Positions 53,875-62,616 of a stretch of DNA of 64,000 bases are shown in pieces. A model generated the notes under the pieces. The model did no database searches and was not told the DNA's origin. It saw only the letters and a list, made by a program, of their open reading frames with translations. The position numbers and the translations under genes are program-made. How positions within the stretch are numbered: the first letter of the stretch is position 1; each line of letters starts with the position of its first letter. Where the stretch lies: the NCBI RefSeq assembly GCF_000407485.1, contig NZ_ASWD01000003.1, positions 682,001 to 746,000 on the forward strand, given 5' to 3'. This stretch comes from Enterococcus pallens ATCC BAA-351 (GTDB lineage Bacteria; Bacillota; Bacilli; Lactobacillales; Enterococcaceae).

Positions 53875-54528
53875 CTATTTTATATCCTGTTTAGGATAGC
53901 ATTCCAGAATTCTTTTAATCTCTTTTTGGAAGCTTTCTTTACCATAAAAGTCTTCTTCAATTAATTCTGGAAAAATATCACTAAAAAAATAGTCTACACT
54001 TGCAAGGTGATCCATTTTTTTAACCGTTATCATCGCTTCAAAAAACATTTCCTTAAAAACCGTATCTGGATTTGATTTTGCAATCTCTTCATAGGATTCA
54101 TAGAGTAAATCAATCTTATCCGCAATGGATAAAATCTGTCCCTCTAGGCTATCGTCTTTTCCTTCAGCAAATCTTCTAAAGTAGTTTTCTTGAAACTCTA
54201 GAGGTATTTCTTGCTCAATAAAAGATTTTGCCATACTCGCTTCTACATCAGCCAGCATCTCACGCAAATTTTTATTGGCATATTTAACAGGTGTCTTAAT
54301 ATCCCCAATAAACCTTTCTGTATAATCATGGTTCAAGCTTTTTTCATACAAGCTCCTCCAGTTCACTGTATTTCCGTGAACTTCTTCTATATCGCCAAGA
54401 GTTTGAGCAATCATTGCTACACGAAACGAATGGGCTGCCACTGTGTGTTCAGTAAATTTGAAAAAACCTGGTGCTCTTCGAATCTTTTCTAAATTCGACA
54501 AGCCCAATAAAAATGCATTCAATCCCAT
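53875..54528 (-). CDS. HD-domain hydrolase (YfbR/5'-nucleotidase-like)
   Basis: A 217-residue HD-superfamily protein: EHTVAAHSFRVAMIAQTLG (first His), SLNHDYTERFIGDIKTP (His-Asp) and SIADKIDLLYES (final Asp), the four metal ligands. YfbR-like enzymes dephosphorylate deoxynucleoside monophosphates. ATG 54528 follows AAAAGGGGGAAAAG; nine more codons upstream are open but lack a site. Convergent with pyrD. Confidence 0.85.
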   Translation of the reverse strand: MGLNAFLLGLSNLEKIRRAPGFFKFTEHTVAAHSFRVAMIAQTLGDIEEVHGNTVNWRSLYEKSLNHDYTERFIGDIKTPVKYANKNLREMLADVEASMAKSFIEQEIPLEFQENYFRRFAEGKDDSLEGQILSIADKIDLLYESYEEIAKSNPDTVFKEMFFEAMITVKKMDHLASVDYFFSDIFPELIEEDFYGKESFQKEIKRILECYPKQDIK

Positions 54529-54733
54529 CTCTTTTCCCCCTTTTGTTATTTTCATCTATATTGAGAATATGTCGAAAAGCCGGACACAGTTCTCAAGTAA
54601 AAAGTTTACCACACTTTTTTCGTTGATTATCTTACAGTATTGTCATGACCCTGATACAGGCAGATTTTCTGCACCTGACTCCCTTTTTTCTAATGAAATA
54701 TCTTATCATTTAACCACTCTCTTTACAGAGCAA

Positions 54734-54762
54734 CAAAAAAACGCCTGCTGTTTAAGCGGCGT
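54734..54762 (-). terminator. Terminator of azlCD
   Basis: ACGCC-g-CT / AG-c-AGGCGT (minus reading), then T7. Confidence 0.8.
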
Positions 54763-54763
54763 C

Positions 54764-55081
54764 TTACACTAACGATAATAGAAAAACCGCTGCTAAACCA
54801 GCGATTACTGACCAGGCCATCGAGCGAGTTTTGTAAGCAACTCCAGCCACCAAAAGCATAGCCAGAATTCGAATATTGCCACCTATCTCAAAATGCTCGT
54901 GGCTGATAAAAACATCTTTAAACACCAACGCCGCAAAGAGCGAAATTGGAACAAATTTCATCCATTCACTAAACCATTCCGGTACCTTCCGCTGTGAGAA
55001 ATACAGCATCGGGATCACACGAGGAATATACGAAGCCACGAATAAACTTAAAATCAACAGAACTAAATAAAGATTACTCAT
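54764..55081 (-). CDS. azlD: AzlD-type branched-chain amino acid export subunit
   Basis: A 105-residue protein with four helices, including SYIPRVIPMLYFSQRKVPEWFSEWMKFVP typical of AzlD. It partners AzlC for export of branched-chain amino acids. ATG 55081 follows GAGGAGGTTCATC and overlaps the azlC end by 8 bp. Confidence 0.87.
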   Translation of the reverse strand: MSNLYLVLLILSLFVASYIPRVIPMLYFSQRKVPEWFSEWMKFVPISLFAALVFKDVFISHEHFEIGGNIRILAMLLVAGVAYKTRSMAWSVIAGLAAVFLLSLV

Positions 55082-55829
55082 GATGAACCTCCTCACCGTT
55101 TACAGAAAAAAGATCGTCCTCATCCTTGTTCGCTGAAGTCCCACGAATCTTTTTATCTATTATAAAACCTGTCAGTGAAGCAAGCACCGTTGCTAAAATT
55201 AACCCAAAGGTATTTTTCAACAGCAGCATAAACACGACAGCCAATACTCCTGAAAACAAGCCTGTCAACAGCAGCAGCTTGTTTTTCACTTGCATCACAA
55301 ACATAAAAATAAACATCGAAGTTAAAGCAAAATGCACCAGCTCTGTATCTACTTGGATGAACGAACCGAAAACACTGCCTAATACCGTACTAATCACCCA
55401 AGAAGCTTGAGAGAACCAATTCACCATAATCGCCCGAGTGCGATTCCAGGTTTTGTCGGTAGAGTACTTTAAGTAATTCACTGCATAATTTTCATCATTC
55501 ATTGATTGTGAAAACAAAGCTAAAAATCCCCGCTGTTCTTGCTTGAAGAAGTGTGACAAGCTGGAACCTAATAAGGCATAGCGTAATTCCAGAAACAATA
55601 CCATCAAAACAATCGAGGTAAACGAAGCGTGAACCGCTAACAATGAGACCACCAAAAACTGCGCACCTCCTGAAAATACCACTAAAGACAGCAGTGCGGT
55701 TAAAAGAGGACTAAACCCTACTTGCTGCAGCAGCATCCCGCAGGCCAACCCTACCGGAATATAGCTGAAACAAAGGGGCATGACGGCTTGAAGTGCTTCT
55801 TGCCAGTCTGTCCGATTTTTTAAAGACAT
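55074..55829 (-). CDS. azlC: AzlC-type branched-chain amino acid exporter
   Basis: A 251-residue membrane protein with about six to eight helices. ALQAVMPLCFSYIPVGLACG and FSGGAQFLVVSLLA are conserved in AzlC. With AzlD it forms the exporter that in Bacillus confers azaleucine resistance. A TTTCTGAAA motif (55884-55892) lies 55 bp upstream and also appears twice before the DUF1275 gene. Confidence 0.9.
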   Translation of the reverse strand: MSLKNRTDWQEALQAVMPLCFSYIPVGLACGMLLQQVGFSPLLTALLSLVVFSGGAQFLVVSLLAVHASFTSIVLMVLFLELRYALLGSSLSHFFKQEQRGFLALFSQSMNDENYAVNYLKYSTDKTWNRTRAIMVNWFSQASWVISTVLGSVFGSFIQVDTELVHFALTSMFIFMFVMQVKNKLLLLTGLFSGVLAVVFMLLLKNTFGLILATVLASLTGFIIDKKIRGTSANKDEDDLFSVNGEEVHHE

Positions 55830-56169
55830 CAGAATCTTTTCCTTCCAATTTCAAGAATAAAAAGCATACCCATTTTAACACAATTTCTGAAAAAAGATAG
55901 AGAACTTTGCTAAGCTTAATTACTTGAAAAACCTCCATCTTCGTTCGGAATTTTTTGCTTTTGGAACCACGAAAAGCGGCTATTTAAAGCGTTTTTCAGA
56001 TACTGCTGAAATCAGCTGCTTTTGGATTGATAAAGGTTCGGTATTTCCTGAAATCCACTTCTTTCATTCGATAACTATTTTAGGTCATACTGGAAAATGC
56101 TCTTGCCATTTTTAAAAAAATCGTCCTGTTTTTCAGTCAATTCCTTCTAGTCGATTAATTTTTTACCCA
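55830..56169. other. Gene-free stretch between azlC and the DUF1275 gene
   Basis: Holds the azlC promoter region and a TTTCTGAAA motif at 55884-55892. A 63-codon plus-strand frame (55924-56115) lacks a ribosome site and I do not accept it. Nothing else is supported. Confidence 0.4.
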
Positions 56170-56205
56170 TTTTCTGAAACAATGTGCTACGATAGTTTCA
56201 GAAAA
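56170..56205 (+). promoter_or_regulatory. Inverted-repeat operator over the DUF1275 promoter
   Basis: Perfect 11-bp arms TTTTCTGAAAC (56170-56180) and GTTTCAGAAAA (56195-56205) around 14 bp that include TACGAT, a possible -10. Each arm is itself a TTTCWGAAA near-palindrome, with centres 25 bp apart. Confidence 0.6.
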
Positions 56206-56218
56206 GAGATGAGCACCC

Positions 56219-56902
56219 GTGAATTCAAGTTTTCATGAACATCGCTCCGTCGGTTTAATTTTGACTTTTATTGGCGGCGTGATGGACAGCTACACCTACA
56301 TCCGCTACGAAGCCTTTGCCTCGGCCCAGACTGGAAATTTAATTTTAGCCATTATTCAGGCCTTTGATCATCAATGGGCTTCTGTCGGCAAGAAGCTGCT
56401 TTCTACCCTGTTTTTCTTTTTAGGTATTTTACTAGCAAAATATTTAATTGATTACTTCCGGGAAAAGGGACTGCACTTTTGGCGACTGTTTTTATTGTAT
56501 TTTGAAGCCTTGGTATTTTTCGTAATAAGTTTGCAGTGGTTAGAGCCGCATCCTTCTGCAATCACAGTGATTATTGCCTTCACCGCTGCGATTCAATGGA
56601 TTGCCTTTGATAAAATTAATGGCTTAACCTACACCAATTTGTTCACAACAGGCAATCTTAAGGGGGTTGCTACAAATTTTTACGACTATCTGAAAACTAA
56701 AGATGACAAAGCCAAACAGCAGTTTTTCCACTTTTTATGGGTGGTGTTGGCATTTTTGGCTGGCGTGGTGGTTTCCGTCTTTAGCTATGATTATCTAGGC
56801 AGACAAACGATTTTGCTGGTATCGGTGTTGTTTCTATACCTGGCCGTTACTCAAAGCTATCAAATCTGGCGGTTTCATAAAGAGGTTTACACGACAAAAT
56901 AA
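56219..56902 (+). CDS. DUF1275 (YoaK-like) membrane protein
   Basis: A 227-residue protein with six helices. GGVMDSYTYIRYEAFASAQTGN (about residues 19-40) and TYTNLFTTGNLKGV (about 137-150) are the two conserved DUF1275 segments. Function is not established. The start is GTG at 56219, 8 bases after GAGATGAGC, a weak site. Confidence 0.87.
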   Translation: MNSSFHEHRSVGLILTFIGGVMDSYTYIRYEAFASAQTGNLILAIIQAFDHQWASVGKKLLSTLFFFLGILLAKYLIDYFREKGLHFWRLFLLYFEALVFFVISLQWLEPHPSAITVIIAFTAAIQWIAFDKINGLTYTNLFTTGNLKGVATNFYDYLKTKDDKAKQQFFHFLWVVLAFLAGVVVSVFSYDYLGRQTILLVSVLFLYLAVTQSYQIWRFHKEVYTTK

Positions 56903-56928
56903 GAGCTGTCAGCCGACAGCTCTTATTT
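56897..56928. terminator. Bidirectional terminator
   Basis: Perfect 14-bp stem AAATAAGAGCTGTC / GACAGCTCTTATTT closed by AGCC; U-rich on both strands. Confidence 0.92.
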
Positions 56929-56935
56929 CTATATT

Positions 56936-58393
56936 TTAAAATGGATACTGTCCTTTGCCAGACTGGGTTGTCACCCACTGAACACGTGTGAATTCTTCCA
57001 GTACCCACTCACCGTTAAAGCGGCCAATACCGGAATTTTTCTCTCCGCCAAATGGTGCATTAGGCTGATCATCGACAGTTAAGCCATTAATATGGCACAT
57101 TCCTGCTTCAATTTGGTTTGCTAACAAGCGACCCTTGTTCAGATCCTTTGTGAACAATGCGCTGGATAACCCATACTCTGTATCATTAGCAGCTTCGATG
57201 GCTGCTTCGGTATCCTTAACCTTAAGGATTGGCAGCACAGGACCAAAAATTTCTTGATGGAAAATTTCTAGTGCCGGATCTTCTGAGATTAGAATAGACG
57301 GCTCAACTACTCGGCCTTCTACTCCGCCTTCAATTAAAAATTCAGCGCCTGCTGCTTTTGCTTTTTTCACGATTTCTTGGATCTGATCCGTTTGCTTCTG
57401 ATTAATAATCGGACCTATTACCGTTTCATCCTTAGCCGGATCACCTACAGCTAATTCTTTTACCCGAGCGACAACTTTTTCCACAAATTCATCGAAAACA
57501 GACGCGACAACAATTGCCCGATTGGCTGCCATACAAATCTGGCCAGAATGCATAAATTTACTTACGACTAATGCTTGAGCTGCTTCTTCCAAATCCGCAT
57601 CCTCCAGCACGATAAATGGTGAATTTCCACCCAGTTCTAAAGCGACCTGTTTAATTTTCTTTCCGCTCACGGCATGACTGGCAATGTTTTTCCCAACTGC
57701 CGTTGAGCCGGTAAACGAGATAAAGCTTGGTATTGGATGCTCCACAAAGTAGTCACCGATTTCACTGCCGCTGCCAACTGTTACGTTGACTAGCCCTTCA
57801 GGTACGCCTGCCTCCGCAAAAAACTTCGCTGGCAACAGGCCGCCAGTTACTGGACTATCGCTAGCAGGTTTAATTACTACACCATTGCCGGCTGCTAAAG
57901 CTGGCGCTAACGAACGCATCGTTAAATGAAACGGGAAATTCCACGGACTGATAATTCCAATGACCCCTAGTGGTCGATGGGTTACAAAGCTTTCTTCCCC
58001 TGGTTTATTTGTAGGCAGAATTTTCCCTTCTGATCGCATGGGGAACGTCGCTGCCTCACGAGTGATTCCTTGGGCTAAGCTTGCCTCTAAGCCAGCTTTA
58101 ACTTTGGTTGCCCCACCTTCTTTAATCAACCACTTTATAATTTCAGCTTGGTGCTCCTCCATCAGATCCGCTGCTTTTTCAATAATTGCGCTGCGTTCTT
58201 GGGGCGTTTTTTCCATCCATACCTTTTGCGCCTTCTTGGCAGCTTGATAGGCTGTATCAACATCATCAGTATTGGCTCCTTGAATCGTCACGATCGTTTC
58301 CTGTGTGTACGGGTTCTTATCCTCATTCACATGGTCGCTGTCGTTGCCTGTTTGCCATTTTCCTGCAATAAACTGTTTATCAAATTTCTCCAT
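56936..58393 (-). CDS. Aldehyde dehydrogenase (NAD(P)+)
   Basis: A 485-residue ALDH: NAD loop ITSFTGSTAVGKN-like FTGSTAVGKNI, catalytic Glu in ALELGGNSPFIVLEDADL (about residue 255), catalytic Cys in HSGQICMAANRAIV (about 288), and PNAPFGGEKNSGIGR at the end. Closest in style to benzaldehyde/vanillin dehydrogenases of the YfmT/XylC group; substrate not provable here. Ribosome site AGGAAGGTGG precedes the ATG. Confidence 0.9.
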   Translation of the reverse strand: MEKFDKQFIAGKWQTGNDSDHVNEDKNPYTQETIVTIQGANTDDVDTAYQAAKKAQKVWMEKTPQERSAIIEKAADLMEEHQAEIIKWLIKEGGATKVKAGLEASLAQGITREAATFPMRSEGKILPTNKPGEESFVTHRPLGVIGIISPWNFPFHLTMRSLAPALAAGNGVVIKPASDSPVTGGLLPAKFFAEAGVPEGLVNVTVGSGSEIGDYFVEHPIPSFISFTGSTAVGKNIASHAVSGKKIKQVALELGGNSPFIVLEDADLEEAAQALVVSKFMHSGQICMAANRAIVVASVFDEFVEKVVARVKELAVGDPAKDETVIGPIINQKQTDQIQEIVKKAKAAGAEFLIEGGVEGRVVEPSILISEDPALEIFHQEIFGPVLPILKVKDTEAAIEAANDTEYGLSSALFTKDLNKGRLLANQIEAGMCHINGLTVDDQPNAPFGGEKNSGIGRFNGEWVLEEFTRVQWVTTQSGKGQYPF

Positions 58394-58480
58394 CTATTCT
58401 CCACCTTCCTTCTACTCATCATAGAATACGGTTTCATGAATGACAAAGAATCGGCTCAGCACCATCCGGGATTCTGCACA

Positions 58481-58508
58481 AAAAAACGAGCCGCATCAGC
58501 GCCCCGTT
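58481..58508 (-). terminator. Terminator of the DUF4097 gene
   Basis: CGGGGCGC / GCGGCTCG stem (one mismatch, one wobble) with TGAT loop, then T7 on the minus strand. Confidence 0.75.
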
Positions 58509-58517
58509 TTCTTCATC

Positions 58518-59339
58518 TTATTCACTAAATTTAACTGTAATATCTCCATTTGAGGTATTTAAATCCAATACTTTTTCACCAGAACTTTCTGAATTTCTTA
58601 GAGTATTTTCTCCATTTGAGGTATCAGAATTAATTTCAAAATCAGCTTGTTTGCCAAGAATGTAGCCCTGGATACTCGCATTGCTGCTGTCAGCTGTTAA
58701 TTCACTGCCGACTTTTACATTATCAAATTTAAGATTGCCATTGCTGGTTTCTAATAGGATATATTCACCATCTAAACGATCTGCTTCCAACTTGCTGTTG
58801 CTAGTAATGAATTCTCCGTCATTAAAGGTTAAATCAGACAAGGTCATCTTGCCATTACTGGTTTCTGCCTCAATCGTACCACTAACCTTCAGCTTAGATA
58901 AATCAATTTCACTGTTCGAGGTTTCGATGTCCGCATAATCTACCGAAAGGTTTTTAACTGAGACATTGGCATTGCTGGTTTCTAAATCTAAGGTTTCCAG
59001 CTGTTCTTTCGGAACTTCAACAACGACTTCTCCTCGATCATTACCAAAGCTGAACCAAGAAGAAATAAAGAACCAGTCGTCTTTACGTTCAAGTGACAGT
59101 ACCCCACCACGTTCATTCAGGCGATATTTGTTGTTTCTAGATTCTTTGTATTCTATAGTAGCTCTATTGTCATTGGTTCCTACAACAGTCACTGGTGTAT
59201 TTTTGTCATCGATAACAATACTTTCAACCGCTGCCTCTGCATGATACGTTTTATTTGTCTGACGATTATGGAAAAACATACTCGACATACTTACAATTGC
59301 TAACCCAACCAATATTAACCCTACCGCTATTTTTTTCAT
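58518..59339 (-). CDS. DUF4097 beta-helix repeat protein, membrane anchored
   Basis: A 273-residue protein with an N-terminal anchor (KKIAVGLILVGLAIVSMSSMFF) and an outside domain built from about eight repeats of roughly 20 residues centred on ETSN or TSNG (for example LETSNANVSVKN, IETSNSEIDLSK, LETSNGNLKFDN), forming a right-handed beta-solenoid as in DUF4097. DUF4097 proteins are often tied to envelope-stress systems. A strong AGGAGG precedes the ATG. The gene repeats are visible in DNA as GTTTC-rich periodicity. Confidence 0.87.
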   Translation of the reverse strand: MKKIAVGLILVGLAIVSMSSMFFHNRQTNKTYHAEAAVESIVIDDKNTPVTVVGTNDNRATIEYKESRNNKYRLNERGGVLSLERKDDWFFISSWFSFGNDRGEVVVEVPKEQLETLDLETSNANVSVKNLSVDYADIETSNSEIDLSKLKVSGTIEAETSNGKMTLSDLTFNDGEFITSNSKLEADRLDGEYILLETSNGNLKFDNVKVGSELTADSSNASIQGYILGKQADFEINSDTSNGENTLRNSESSGEKVLDLNTSNGDITVKFSE

Positions 59340-59432
59340 TATAAACTCCTCCTATTTCCTTCTCCTTTATAGTAAAGGAAACAAGGAAGGCTTGCCTTGG
59401 TCATAAGACTGATTTTGCCTAGGACTTATCGC

Positions 59433-60389
59433 TTACCTTTGAATCTCCCGATAAAACCCAGCTTTTATCTCAATAAAATCCTGGAATAATTGGAACAAAT
59501 GAAACAACATCGCCCGATTTTCAAAAGCTTCTCGATTTTCCGGTAATTCTTTGGCCCGGTAGCGTTGATACGTCTCTTCGATCTTTTTCAAAATCTCTTG
59601 TCCATCATTATCTTCAGCCAATGTTTGCGAAGTAAAAGTAAACAATTCATGCAATTCTTGAACCTCACTTTCTGAAGCATTCAAATGGACCAGGACCTGC
59701 AGCATGTCGGACAAAGTCTTCACCTGCAACCGTCGCATAGCAAAATATTCAAAATAATAGCTGTTGGGCGACCATAAGCGATTCTCTTCAAAGTTCAAGG
59801 CTCGCTTTTGCGCCTGCTTCACAAAGTCTGCCAGTGAAAGACACTCTTCCAGCAACACTTCTTCTCCAGCATTTTGGTTTAGAGAATCCGACATCTTAGC
59901 CAGCAGCTTCTTCATCATTACTTCTACTACCTGCTGGTCCTCTTTAATTTTCTTTTCGGTATTTGGCATATAAATATTGGCAATTAAGGCACAACCAACT
60001 CCGACAATCATCAGCAAATATTCATTCAAAATCAGGGAAGGTGCCAAGCTTTCACTGGCTAAAAAATGGGTAATCAGGACTGAGCTGACTGAGATTCCTT
60101 CTGCTACCTTTAATCGCACGGATAAGGGAATAAACAAAAGTAAATACAACCCAAAGGCAAAGGCATTGAAACCAAAAAGTGAAAAAAATAAAGCTGCAAT
60201 CGCTGTTGCTAAAGTCAATGATACTACACGATTCCACGCAGTTTTTGCCGTAGATCGTTTTGTATTTGTCACACTCAGTACCGTGATAATCGCCGCAGCA
60301 GTCGCACTTTCTAATCCTAATAAATTGGCAATCATTAAAGCAATCGGAGCCGCGATGGCTGTTTTTATCGTTCGCAAGCCGATCTTCAT
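59433..60389 (-). CDS. Aromatic acid exporter family protein (DUF939/ArAE)
   Basis: A 318-residue protein: four or five N-terminal helices (IGLRTIKTAIAAPIALMIANLLG, then ATAAAIITVLSV) and a cytosolic helical C-terminal half with LADFVKQAQKRALNFEENRLW, the arrangement of the ArAE family. The frame extends to 60554 across a terminator, but ATG 60389 has GATGAGGAGTG eight bases upstream. Substrates of Gram-positive members are unknown. Confidence 0.85.
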   Translation of the reverse strand: MKIGLRTIKTAIAAPIALMIANLLGLESATAAAIITVLSVTNTKRSTAKTAWNRVVSLTLATAIAALFFSLFGFNAFAFGLYLLLFIPLSVRLKVAEGISVSSVLITHFLASESLAPSLILNEYLLMIVGVGCALIANIYMPNTEKKIKEDQQVVEVMMKKLLAKMSDSLNQNAGEEVLLEECLSLADFVKQAQKRALNFEENRLWSPNSYYFEYFAMRRLQVKTLSDMLQVLVHLNASESEVQELHELFTFTSQTLAEDNDGQEILKKIEETYQRYRAKELPENREAFENRAMLFHLFQLFQDFIEIKAGFYREIQR

Positions 60390-60458
60390 TTTTTCACTCC
60401 TCATCGAAAAAGCTTTATGTAAGCTAACTAATTTTAAGTATTGGCATTCAAGCCTCAT

Positions 60459-60486
60459 AAAAAAGGCTACACTATCCAGTGCAGCC
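60459..60486 (-). terminator. Terminator of the NADH peroxidase gene
   Basis: GGCT-g-CACT / AGTG-t-AGCC (minus reading) closed by GGAT, then T6, 10 bp after the npr stop. Confidence 0.88.
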
Positions 60487-60496
60487 TGTAAACCTC

Positions 60497-61858
60497 TTAT
60501 GCTTTGTTTTCTTGTTGCAAGGCCTTTAAGCCTGCCATTCCCAACAGATTCCATGGTGTATCAAACTCTGGCTGGAAGAAGAAATCGGCATACGCCAGTT
60601 GTTCTACCGTAAAGTGCGTTTGAATAGCAATGGAAATCGCATTAATGTTCGCCGTTAAATCTTCCTTCGACATGATTTGGGCGCCTAGAATTTCCAGATT
60701 TTCTGGATTGTATACTAGTTTGAACATCATCCGAGTTTTTAAGTTTTGTGGCACAAAATCCATTAAAGTATCTTGATCCAAGAAAACAGATTTTGTTTTA
60801 ATCTCTAGTTTGCTGGCCATTTGGTCATTCAAACCAGTTGAAGCAAATTTATAATCAAAAACACGTAAAGCAGAAGATCCTTGAACGCCAGGGAACGGGT
60901 ATTTAGCTTCTTCTAAATTGCGAACAGCATAACGACCTTGACGACGAGCATTGGTTGCCAATGAAATATTAACTGAAGTGTTACCAGGATTGTATTGGAT
61001 TAGCGTTGCATCTCCAACAGCAAATACATCTGGTTCACTAGTACGCATATATTCATCCGTCTTAATCATGCCGCTTGGCAATAATTCAACGGCATCCTTC
61101 AACCAAGCAGTATTTGGTCGGACACCGGCAGACATTACAACCATGTCAGCTGGATATTCACCTTTGTCAGTCACTACTTTAGTCACTTTGCCATTGTCAT
61201 CGCCAACAAATTCGACGACTGATTCACCCATTGCCAGCTTGATGCCATGATCAACCATTTCGGTTTCCAATACATCGGTAAACTGTTTATCCAGATAAAC
61301 GCCTAATGGACGATCGATAATATCCACTAAGGTAACCTTTTTACCAGCTACGGCAAATGCTTCAGCCGCTTCGATTCCGATATAGCCAACGCCGATAACC
61401 ACAACGTTTTCAATAGCTGGATCAACAGACAACATTTTTAAATCAATAGTGTCTTGACGACCGCGCATTGTTTTGATGTTGCCTAAATCTTTGCCTGGCA
61501 CAGGTAAGATAAATGGATTGGCTCCGGGACTCAAAATCAATTTGTCATAGCTTTCTACCCGTGTTTCCCCTGTAACATGGTTCAACACTTCAACTTGGTG
61601 TTTGTCAGGTTCTACTTTAGTAATTTCAGTGTTTGTGAAAACGCGGACCCCGCGTTGTTCCATCTCTTCAGCAGTCGCATAGCGAATTGAATTCACATCT
61701 TTAACGACTCCTTCAAGATACATTTGCGTGCCTCACCCCATAAATGAGATAAAGTCGCCCTTTTCATACCACTGAATTTCCGCATCAGGCTGCGTCAATA
61801 ACAGTTCTTCGACCGCTTCATAGCCGCCGTGTGAAGATCCTAATACAATAACCTTCAT
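60497..61858 (-). CDS. npr: NADH peroxidase-like flavoprotein with in-frame TGA at the redox cysteine (codon 42), possible selenoprotein
   Basis: A 453-codon FAD/NAD disulfide-reductase-fold protein colinear over its length with E. faecalis NADH peroxidase. The start ATG has AGGAGGGATATAC upstream. [19 protein letters not shown] carries the FAD loop and catalytic His10; [17 protein letters not shown] is the NADH loop; [14 protein letters not shown] contacts [18 protein letters not shown] ends the dimer domain. Codon 42 is TGA (61735-61733) in [17 protein letters not shown], where family members have FLSCGMQLYLEG with the redox Cys42. Frame is intact on both sides. Either TGA is read as selenocysteine (a weak stem-loop follows), or this is a fresh nonsense mutation. 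Standard gene callers would split it at 61723/61733. Confidence 0.85.
61694..61722 (-). other. SECIS-like stem-loop downstream of the in-frame TGA
   Basis: UGUAUCUU / AAGAUGUG (five Watson-Crick pairs next to the loop, wobbles below) around a 13-base loop GAAGGAGUCGUUA, the loop beginning 19 bases after the UGA. Position and G at the loop start suit the loose bacterial SECIS model, but the stem is weak and partly forced by conserved protein sequence. Confidence 0.3.
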
Positions 61859-61881
61859 GTATATCCCTCCTAAGTTTCTTT

Positions 61882-61897
61882 TGTACAGAACTGTACA
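61882..61897. promoter_or_regulatory. Palindromic operator before npr
   Basis: TGTACAG-AA-CTGTACA, perfect seven-base arms, 24-39 bp before the npr start codon and downstream of a TTGAGT (-35-like) on the minus strand. I do not recognise the cognate regulator; it differs from the CopY box (TACAnnTGTA) in spacing. Confidence 0.6.
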
Positions 61898-62050
61898 TAC
61901 TAATTCTACGCTATTTTTACTCAAAAGAGGAGGAATAAGCCTTGATTATTGACAATTATTCTTAATTGATATTTTTTCAAAATTCTAAGATTCTAGTCGC
62001 ACTTTCACTGATTTTCTTGTATAGTAAATTCAGATAAGGAGTGGATTACT

Positions 62051-62512
62051 TTGGAAAGCTGGTTATTTCTTGGCATTATTTTATTGGTGGCCCTTCTAGC
62101 AAAAAATCAAAGCTTACTGATTGCCACACTAGCCGTGCTGGCGTTGAAATTGCTGCCGCAATCAGACAAAATATTGACAACCTTGAACCAAAAAGGTATT
62201 AACTGGGGAGTTACCCTGATTTCAGCCACGATTCTTGTGCCGATTGCTACAGGAGACATTGTTTTAAAGGATTTATTGAATACCTTAAAATCCCCCCTAG
62301 GCTGGGTAGCGACCATTTGCGGCATTCTAGTCGCAATTTTATCCGCTCGCGGTGTCGGCTTGATTGCTTCATCTCCTGAAGTCACCGTTGCTTTAGTTTT
62401 CGGGACGATTGTCGGTGTCGTTTTCTTGAAAGGCGTAGCCGCTGGACCAGTAATTGCTGCTGGGATTACTTACTGTATCATGCAGGCCATTCAAATGTTT
62501 GCCGCAAAATAA
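62051..62512 (+). CDS. DUF441 / UPF0756 membrane protein (YtwI-like)
   Basis: A 153-residue protein with four or five helices: GIILLVALLAKNQSLLIA at the N-terminus, QKGINWGVTLISATILVPIATG (about residues 47-68) and VFGTIVGVVFLKGVAAGPVIAAG near the C-terminus, conserved in UPF0756. Function unknown. The start is TTG at 62051, with AAGGAG nine bases upstream. Divergent from npr. Confidence 0.88.
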   Translation: MESWLFLGIILLVALLAKNQSLLIATLAVLALKLLPQSDKILTTLNQKGINWGVTLISATILVPIATGDIVLKDLLNTLKSPLGWVATICGILVAILSARGVGLIASSPEVTVALVFGTIVGVVFLKGVAAGPVIAAGITYCIMQAIQMFAAK

Positions 62513-62517
62513 AAAGT

Positions 62518-62551
62518 AGCAGGACAATAATCCATCAGATTTTGTCCTGCT
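62518..62551 (+). terminator. Terminator of the DUF441 gene
   Basis: AGCAGGACAA / TTGTCCTGCT around a loop rich in A and T. The T tail is poor (AACG). Confidence 0.65.
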
Positions 62552-62616
62552 AACGTTTATAGTTGGCTATTCAAAAAATACCATTGTAAGAACTAGCCGT
62601 ATTAATCAAGTCATCT

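Noticed and set aside
55924-56115. 63-codon plus-strand frame between azlC and the DUF1275 gene
   Set aside because: No ribosome site, unusual composition and no recognisable family.
60390-60554. N-terminal extension of the aromatic acid exporter gene
   Set aside because: The extension runs back through the npr terminator and into npr coding sequence; ATG 60389 has a proper ribosome site.
61733-61924. Separate small gene of 63 codons ending at 61733
   Set aside because: It is the N-terminal FAD-binding part of the NADH peroxidase, in the same frame as the following 408 codons; only the TGA separates them.
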